A stretch of 18,038 bases of DNA from Bacteroidales bacterium UBA3630. Lineage in GTDB: Bacteria > Bacteroidota > Bacteroidia > Bacteroidales > P3. Position numbers and translations under genes: made by a program. The DNA lies in contig DFLB01000043.1 in assembly GCA_002373995.1 (NCBI GenBank), positions 1 to 18,038 of the forward strand, given 5' to 3'. Numbering within the stretch: position 1 is the first letter of the stretch; every line of letters starts with the position of its first letter. Below the pieces are notes generated by a model. The model did no database searches and had not been told where the DNA came from. It saw only the letters and a program-made list of their open reading frames with translations. Below, piece by piece: positions 13,137 to 18,038 of this stretch.

Positions 13137-13594
13137 AACCGTTCGCGCAGCTGCGAGTCCATGATGATGGTCACTGGCCCGTCGTTGACGAGCGACACCT
13201 GCATGTCGGCGCCGAACGTGCCCGTCTGTATCTCATGGCCGAAGAGAGCCTGCAGCTTGGCCACGAACTTCTCGTACATCGGCACCGCGAAGTCGGGCGT
13301 TGAGGCGTGTATGTAGCTCGGGCGGTTGCCCTTCTTGGTGGAGGCCATCAGCGTGAACTGGCTCACCACCAGTATGCCGCTCCCCGGCACCTCTGTCACC
13401 GGCAGGTTCATCACCCCCTCGCTGTCGTCGAAGATGCGCAGCTTCACCAACTTCTGGCACAGGTACTCGATGTCCTCGTCGGTGTCTTCGTCGCAGACGC
13501 CGACAAAAATCATCAGCCCTTGACCTATCTCGCTCTTGCGGACGCCGGCGATGTCTACTGATGCCGAAAGCACACGTTGTACGACTATCCTCAT
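13133..13594 (-). CDS. dtd: D-aminoacyl-tRNA deacylase
   Basis: 153 residues, close to the usual 145-150. The enzyme removes D-amino acids wrongly attached to tRNA. The start MRIVVQRVLSASV is typical. The two signature motifs are present: SQFTL at 78-82 followed by KKGNRPSY, and NDGPVT at 137-142 with the Gly-cisPro pair (139-140) that reads chirality in the active site. The start codon overlaps the uvrD stop (ATGA), suggesting translational coupling. Its stop overlaps the prmC stop on the opposite strand (bases CTAA at 13,133-13,136). Confidence 0.95.
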   Translation of the reverse strand: MRIVVQRVLSASVDIAGVRKSEIGQGLMIFVGVCDEDTDEDIEYLCQKLVKLRIFDDSEGVMNLPVTEVPGSGILVVSQFTLMASTKKGNRPSYIHASTPDFAVPMYEKFVAKLQALFGHEIQTGTFGADMQVSLVNDGPVTIIMDSQLRERF

Positions 13595-15888
13595 GGCTCT
13601 ATTATTGTCAGTTTGGCGAACTTGAGCATCAGCTGTTTCTGGCCGATGCCGTTAGCGAAGAAGACAATGGCCTTCCGTGAGTCGTTGTCTCCCTCGACGC
13701 TTTGCACTGTGCCGATGCCGAACTTGTCGTGTTGCACCTTCATGCCGGGCATGATGGCGTTGATTTCTGCGGGACTGTTGCCCATGACGGGGCCACGCTG
13801 GACGGGACGTTTGGTGCTGAGGGGAGGGTGTTTGGCGGGAGCGGGTTGTGCTTTGCCTACGTTGAAGAAAGCTCTCGGCAGTGTGCCGGCTTCCGGGAAG
13901 GCCGCCTGGCGCGGCATTTCGATGTATTGCGGGTCGATTTCTTCGACGAAGCGACTCAGTTCTCCATCGGTGCGTTGCCCGTTGTTGAAGCGGGTGCGGG
14001 CGTAGCTGAGCGTCACCTGCCGCTCGGCGCGAGTCACGGCTACGTAGAACAGCCGGCGTTCCTCCTCCAGTTCGGCGCGCGTCGAGGCCAGGAACGAGGG
14101 GAATATCTGCTCTTCCATGCCCACCACAAAGACGTAGGGGAACTCCAACCCCTTGGCGGCGTGGATGGTCATCAGGCTCACCTTGTCGGCATCCTTGTCC
14201 TTGTCTTTGTCCTCGGCGGTGTAGAGCAGCACCTGCTGCAGGAACTCGTCGAGGGTGCGCACCCCTTGCTTCTCTGCCTCGTCGGGCTCGGGGCTTTCTT
14301 CCTCGCTCTCGCAGAACTCCTGCACGCCGTTGAGCAACTCGTCGATGTTCTCAATGCGCTCGGCACTCTCGGGGTCGTCCTCTTCGCGCAGCGCTTTGAC
14401 GATGCCGCTGGCGTAGACAATCTGCTTGGCCAGCGAGAAGGCATCGGCCGTCGGCACCTGGGCCTCGAAGCGTTTTATCATGAAGACAAAGTCGGTGATT
14501 TTCTGCATTGTGCCACTGTTGAGGCCAAGGCCGAAGTCGGCAATGTTCTCCAGCACGGTCCAGATGCTGATGTCGTTGTCCGAGGCAGCCACGCGTATTT
14601 TGTCCATCGTGGTCTGGCCGATGCCGCGGGCGGGGTAGTTGATGATGCGCACGAGGCTCTCGTCGTCGTGCGGATTGACCGCCAGGCGCATGTAGCTGAG
14701 GGCGTCTTTCACCTCGCGGCGTCCGTAGAAGCTGATACCCTGATAGATGCGGTAGGGTATGTTCATGCGCCGCAGCGAGTCCTCGACGGCGCGCGAGAGC
14801 GAGTTCTGGCGGTAGAGGATGGCGAAGTCGCGATAGTCGGCATCTTCGCCGAGGCGTGTGTTCTGTATGGCGTCGGCCACGCGGCTGCCCTCGTCCTTCT
14901 CGTCGGCGCAGCGCAGCAGCCGCAGTCGCGAGCCGCCGGCGTTGTCGCTCCAGAGTTCCTTCTGTATCTGGTCGCGGTTGTGGCCGATGATGCTGTTGGC
15001 TGCCGCCACGATGGTCTTGGTGGAGCGGTAGTTCTGTTCGAGCTTGAAGAGGTGCATCTGCGGGTAGTCGCGCTGAAAGTTGAAGATATTCTGTATGTTG
15101 GCTCCGCGGAAGGCATAGATGCTCTGTGCGTCGTCGCCCACGACGCAGATGTTCTGGTTGCGGGCGGCCAACTTCTTGACGATCAGGTATTGGGCGTAGT
15201 TGGTGTCTTGGTACTCGTCGACCATGATGTACAGGAACCGCTGCTGGTATTTGAGCAGCACGTCGGGGAAGTCGCGCAGCAGGATGTTCATGTTGAACAG
15301 CAGGTCGTCGAAGTCCATGGCGTTGCTGTTGTGGAGCCGTTGGTCGTACATCTGGTAGATCTGTCCGATGGCGGGGCGCTTGGAGTCGATGTCGGTCTGG
15401 TAGATTTCGGGGCTTTCCTGGTAGTCTTTGGGGGTGAGCAGGTTGCTCTTGGCCATCGAGATGCGGCTGCAGACGTAGGAGGGCTTGTAGGCCTTGGGGT
15501 CGAGGTTCAGTTGCTTGACAATCTGCTTGATGGCGGCTTTGCTGTCGTCGGTGTCGTAGATGGTGAAGTTTGGCGTGTAGCCCAGCCGGTGGCCGTCGGC
15601 ACGCAGCAGGCGGGCGAAGACCGAGTGGAAGGTGCCCATCCATAGGTTGCGGGCTTCGGGCCCCACAAGCTTGATAATGCGGTCCTTCATCTCGGCGGCG
15701 GCCTTGTTGGTGAAGGTCAGTGCCAGTATGTGGAACGGGTCTACGCCCTGCTCCATGAGGTGTGCTATGCGGTAGGTCAGCGTGCGCGTCTTGCCGCTGC
15801 CGGCGCCGGCGATGATCATCACCGGCCCCTCGATGCACTCGGCAGCTTCGCGCTGCGGTTCGTTCAGTTGTGACAATAAGTCGCTCAC
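13591..15888 (-). CDS. uvrD: UvrD/PcrA-type superfamily 1 DNA helicase
   Basis: 765 residues from a GTG start; the frame is open further upstream to 16,122, but homology starts at SDLLSQLNEPQREA. The enzyme unwinds DNA in the 3'-5' direction during nucleotide excision repair and removes proteins from DNA. Motifs in order: Q-motif NEPQREA (Gln12), Walker A AGAGSGKT (27-34), DEYQD (224-228), GDDAQSIYAFRGA, NYRST, TIHAAKGLEFPYVFVVGMEE, and VAVTRAERQ. The last ~50 residues, MKVQHDKFGIGTVQSVEG onward, match the Tudor-like C-terminal domain of PcrA/UvrD that contacts RNA polymerase. A promoter box lies 41 bases upstream. The gene is followed by dtd with a 4-base overlap. GC-rich housekeeping composition. 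PcrA is an equally valid name. Confidence 0.95.
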   Translation of the reverse strand: MSDLLSQLNEPQREAAECIEGPVMIIAGAGSGKTRTLTYRIAHLMEQGVDPFHILALTFTNKAAAEMKDRIIKLVGPEARNLWMGTFHSVFARLLRADGHRLGYTPNFTIYDTDDSKAAIKQIVKQLNLDPKAYKPSYVCSRISMAKSNLLTPKDYQESPEIYQTDIDSKRPAIGQIYQMYDQRLHNSNAMDFDDLLFNMNILLRDFPDVLLKYQQRFLYIMVDEYQDTNYAQYLIVKKLAARNQNICVVGDDAQSIYAFRGANIQNIFNFQRDYPQMHLFKLEQNYRSTKTIVAAANSIIGHNRDQIQKELWSDNAGGSRLRLLRCADEKDEGSRVADAIQNTRLGEDADYRDFAILYRQNSLSRAVEDSLRRMNIPYRIYQGISFYGRREVKDALSYMRLAVNPHDDESLVRIINYPARGIGQTTMDKIRVAASDNDISIWTVLENIADFGLGLNSGTMQKITDFVFMIKRFEAQVPTADAFSLAKQIVYASGIVKALREEDDPESAERIENIDELLNGVQEFCESEEESPEPDEAEKQGVRTLDEFLQQVLLYTAEDKDKDKDADKVSLMTIHAAKGLEFPYVFVVGMEEQIFPSFLASTRAELEEERRLFYVAVTRAERQVTLSYARTRFNNGQRTDGELSRFVEEIDPQYIEMPRQAAFPEAGTLPRAFFNVGKAQPAPAKHPPLSTKRPVQRGPVMGNSPAEINAIMPGMKVQHDKFGIGTVQSVEGDNDSRKAIVFFANGIGQKQLMLKFAKLTIIEP

Positions 15889-15929
15889 AATAATGTTTTT
15901 ATTTAAAAAGAAAAGTATTATTCCGGATG

Positions 15930-15937
15930 CAAATTTA
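15930..15937 (-). promoter_or_regulatory. uvrD-dtd promoter, -7 box
   Basis: TAAATTTG on the minus strand is an exact TAnnTTTG, 41 bases before the GTG start and in an AT-rich leader. No convincing -33 element is seen. Confidence 0.6.
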
Positions 15938-16037
15938 CACAAAAAAATCGGTTCCTGTCCTGCCGGCCGAAAATTATTTCTCCACCGTGCCGCGCGGGTG
16001 CGTCGGCTGGCCTGGTGCCGATGCGCCGGCGGAGCGC

Positions 16038-16106
16038 GGATGGTCCGCCGGTGACCGGACCATCCTCGGACCATCTCCGGACCACCCTCGGACCATCCCC
16101 GGACCG
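16038..16106. repeat. Inverted repeat merging into an 11-base tandem repeat
   Basis: GGATGGTCCG (16,038-16,047) and CGGACCATCC (16,056-16,065) are perfect 10-base inverted arms with an 8-base loop. The right arm is also the first of four and a half 11-base units: CGGACCATCCT, CGGACCATCTC, CGGACCACCCT, CGGACCATCCC, CGGACCGAG. It lies in the 546-base gap between uvrD and nrdJ (15,889-16,434), which contains no credible gene. Besides this it holds the uvrD promoter, the inverted repeats at 16,259-16,328 and a possible nrdJ promoter. Confidence 0.8.
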
Positions 16107-16258
16107 AGAGCCTACAATGCACAGTGTTTCAGGCGATTGAGCGCTGTGTGTTTGCAGTGGGCGCTGGAAATCAGATGTTTGCGACTGCATTTTAATGGTT
16201 TTTAACATCTGTTTGCGGGCTTGCCGGCGGGCGGGGGGAGCCCGAAGCGGGGGTTTTG

Positions 16259-16328
16259 AGTTATCAACCTCACAACCGCTTGACGGGTCAAATAATTGCC
16301 GCCGACGGTTGGTTTTTTGTTGATAACT
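16259..16328. repeat. Nested inverted repeats upstream of nrdJ
   Basis: AGTTATCAAC (16,259-16,268) pairs with GTTGATAACT (16,319-16,328), a perfect 10-base match 50 bases apart. Inside it CAACCG (16,273-16,278) pairs with CGGTTG (16,306-16,311), and TTGAC-GG-GTCAA follows the inner left arm. TTGCCGGCGG occurs at 16,221-16,230 and again at 16,331-16,340. This may be a structured leader or a set of regulator sites. Confidence 0.6.
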
Positions 16329-16329
16329 A

Positions 16330-16363
16330 TTTGCCGGCGGTTCTGTTTTTCTATCTAATTTAG
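16330..16363 (+). promoter_or_regulatory. Possible nrdJ promoter
   Basis: TTTG (16,330-16,333) and TAATTTAG (16,356-16,363, one base off TAnnTTTG) are 22 bases apart, a little wide. If used, the leader would be about 65 bases, and the inverted repeats would lie at and upstream of the promoter. Confidence 0.3.
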
Positions 16364-16434
16364 CAAGCGGAACGGAAGACCGTCCTCCCATAATAAAACA
16401 TTGTAGTATAGAAGAATAAGTAAATTTTTTTGCT

Positions 16435-18038
16435 ATGCAAGGCGACCTATTTTCGGCAAGCGAACCCCAAGAGCAGCCCCGTAAGCTGAAACAGTACACT
16501 CCGGAGGAGATTATGCGCTCCTCGGTCGAGTATTTCCATGGCGACGAGTTGGCCGCCAACGTGTGGATGAACAAGTATGCTCTCCGCGAGGACGACCGCA
16601 TCTACGAGCTCAACCCCGACATGATGCACCGCCGCCTGGCCGCCGAATATGCCCGCATCGAGAAGAAGTATCCCAACCCGCTCAGCGAGGAGGAGATCTA
16701 CCACTTGCTCAAGGACTTCCGCTACATCGTGCCGCAGGGCAGCCCCATGAGCGGCATCGGCAACAACTTCCAGGTGGTCTCGCTGAGCAACTGCTTTGTG
16801 ATTGGCAACCAGGGCAATAGCGACTCCTATGGCGGCATTATGAAGATTGACCAGGAGCAGGTGCAGCTGATGAAGCGCCGCGGTGGTGTGGGCCACGACC
16901 TGAGCCACATCCGTCCGGGCGGCAGTCCGGTGAAGAACAGCGCCTTGACCTCCACCGGCATCGTGCCGTTCATGGTGCGCTATAGCAACACCACGCGCGA
17001 GGTGGCGCAGGGTGGGCGCCGTGGAGCCCTGATGCTCTCCATCAGCATCAAGCACCCTGACGCCGAGCACTTTATCGATGCCAAACTGGAGCAGGGCAAG
17101 ATCACGGGCGCCAACGTGTCGGTGAAGATCACCGACGAGTTCATGCGCTGTGCCATGGAGGGCAAACCCTTCATCCAGCAATACCCCATCGACTCGCCCA
17201 ACCCCACCTATACCAAGCAGATAGACGCCCGCGCGCTGTGGAACAAGATTATCGCCAACGCGTGGAGCAGCGCCGAGCCCGGTGTGCTCTTCTGGGACAC
17301 CATCATCCGCGAGAGCGTGCCCGACTGCTATGCCGACTATGGCTACCGCACTGTCTCGACCAACCCCTGCGGCGAGATACCCCTCTGCCCCTACGACAGC
17401 TGCCGTCTGCAGGCCATCAACCTCTATTCCTACGTCGACAAGCCCTTCACAAAGGAGGCCTCGTTCAACTTCGACCTCTTCAAGGACCATGTCGCCAAGG
17501 GCCAGCGCCTGATGGACGACCTGATAGACCTTGAGCTCGAAAAGGTGGACCAGATACTGAAGAAGATAGAGAGCGACCCCGAGAGCGACGAGATCAAACA
17601 GGTGGAACACAACCTGTGGCTCAACATCAAGATGAAGTGTCTCGAGGGCCGTCGCAGCGGCTTCGGCATCACCGCCGAGGGCGACATGCTGGCAGCCCTG
17701 GGTCTGCGGTACGGCTCCGAGGAGGCTACCGCATTCGCTGTCAAGGTGCAGCAGACGCTGTGCTGCACGGCCTACGGCTCGTCAGTGCAGATGGCTCGCG
17801 AGCGTGGCGCTTTCCCCATCTACAACGCCAAGCGCGAGGAGAACAACCCGCTCATCAAGCGCATCGCCGAGGCCGACCCTGAGCTCTACAAGGAGATGAC
17901 CAAGTACGGTCGCCGCAACATTGCCCTGCTGACCATCGCCCCCACCGGCACCGTGAGTATCTGCACCCAGACCACCAGCGGTATCGAACCCGTCTTCCTG
18001 GTCAGCTACAAGCGCCGCAAGAAGATCAACCCCAACGA
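16435..18038 (+). CDS. nrdJ: Adenosylcobalamin-dependent (class II) ribonucleotide reductase, N-terminal part
   Basis: 534 codons visible; the frame is open at the window end, so the C-terminus (including the usual Cys-rich tail) is missing. The enzyme makes deoxyribonucleotides from ribonucleotides using a radical generated from coenzyme B12, and works with or without oxygen. Visible features: VPQGSPMSGIGNN; Cys120 in SLSNCFVIG, a likely redox Cys; RRGGVGHDLSHIRP; NPCGEIPL with the expected thiyl-radical Cys312 and Glu314; and the phosphate-binding APTGTVSICTQTTSGIEPVF near the end. These fit the NrdJ group, not the class I NrdA or class III NrdD type. The ATG at 16,435 is preceded by an AT-rich stretch; the next gene on the left, uvrD, is divergent. 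GC-rich codon use. Confidence 0.95.
   Translation, partial: MQGDLFSASEPQEQPRKLKQYTPEEIMRSSVEYFHGDELAANVWMNKYALREDDRIYELNPDMMHRRLAAEYARIEKKYPNPLSEEEIYHLLKDFRYIVPQGSPMSGIGNNFQVVSLSNCFVIGNQGNSDSYGGIMKIDQEQVQLMKRRGGVGHDLSHIRPGGSPVKNSALTSTGIVPFMVRYSNTTREVAQGGRRGALMLSISIKHPDAEHFIDAKLEQGKITGANVSVKITDEFMRCAMEGKPFIQQYPIDSPNPTYTKQIDARALWNKIIANAWSSAEPGVLFWDTIIRESVPDCYADYGYRTVSTNPCGEIPLCPYDSCRLQAINLYSYVDKPFTKEASFNFDLFKDHVAKGQRLMDDLIDLELEKVDQILKKIESDPESDEIKQVEHNLWLNIKMKCLEGRRSGFGITAEGDMLAALGLRYGSEEATAFAVKVQQTLCCTAYGSSVQMARERGAFPIYNAKREENNPLIKRIAEADPELYKEMTKYGRRNIALLTIAPTGTVSICTQTTSGIEPVFLVSYKRRKKINPN

Noticed and set aside
13702..15645. Plus-strand open frame of 647 codons
   Set aside because: It lies fully antisense to uvrD, whose helicase motifs are unambiguous. 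The frame is Val/Leu/Gly/His-rich, as expected from the reverse of GC-rich codons, and has no recognisable domain.
14351..15838. Minus-strand frame of 495 codons rich in Arg, His, Pro and Gln
   Set aside because: An alternative frame within uvrD; biased composition only.
16259..16328. DnaA boxes or an origin, because of TTATCAAC and GTTGATAA
   Set aside because: The DnaA consensus TTATNCACA is not matched, and the region lacks a cluster of such sites.
16201..16434. Cobalamin riboswitch before the B12-dependent nrdJ
   Set aside because: No GCCACTG-type B12 box or matching fold was seen in the leader.
16447..17610. Minus-strand open frame of 387 codons
   Set aside because: Antisense to nrdJ, with the same GC-driven composition and no motifs.
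1..18038. CRISPR array, tRNA, rRNA, transposase or integrase
   Set aside because: None is seen. The repeats present are too few or too short for CRISPR, and no mobile-element protein is encoded.

Overview
The window looks like chromosomal DNA of an uncultured Bacteroidales bacterium. The grounds are: TAnnTTTG -7 promoter boxes with no clear Shine-Dalgarno sites, a Bacteroidetes-type HU-related protein, a type IX secretion (T9SS) sorting domain on an M4 protease, several Cys-anchored lipoproteins with acidic residues after the Cys, and housekeeping genes typical of the phylum. I cannot name genus or species.

Layout. (i) 1-840: the 3' end of tsf (EF-Ts) and a strong terminator. (ii) 957-11,350: an AT-richer accessory block, all on the minus strand, of secreted and surface proteins behind an HU-like gene. 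It holds a family of small lipoproteins (A1, B1, C1 and a decayed copy D), two related small secreted proteins (A2, B2), a lipoprotein zincin with a lipocalin-like partner lipoprotein, a small outer-membrane beta-barrel protein interrupted by a homopolymer frameshift, and a three-gene operon of two Cys-containing lipoproteins and a 1012-residue thermolysin-like T9SS protease. (iii) 11,555-18,038: GC-rich housekeeping genes: rnhA and prmC on plus, dtd and uvrD/pcrA on minus, then after a 546-base repeat-rich gap the start of nrdJ (B12-dependent ribonucleotide reductase), which runs off the window.

The most interesting structure is in (ii). The divergent control region between a small-lipoprotein gene (minus) and rnhA (plus) occurs four times in the same orientation, near 2162-2318, 3272-3484, 6317-6580 and 11,257-11,554. 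Each copy has a minus-strand TAnnTTTG box and, 53-54 bases from it, a palindrome of the ACAAGCTG..CAGCTTGT type. Copies B and C also carry the first codons of rnhA (MAKK...), broken off soon after the start. Only copy D leads into an intact rnhA, and in D the lipoprotein gene has collapsed to its last ~28 codons. The simplest reading is repeated duplication of an ancestral lipoprotein/rnhA divergent pair, with surface-protein genes accumulated between copies. Copies B and C are nearly identical over about 118 bases, so recombination could delete or amplify the genes between them.

Other points of note: a within-gene base-composition change in the M4 protease near its sorting domain; an A9 tract shifting the frame of the beta-barrel gene; short-period DNA repeats in the linkers of PrmC and RNase H; convergent overlapping stop codons of prmC and dtd; and tandem and inverted repeats between uvrD and nrdJ. 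Family assignments come from reading the sequence; no database search was possible.
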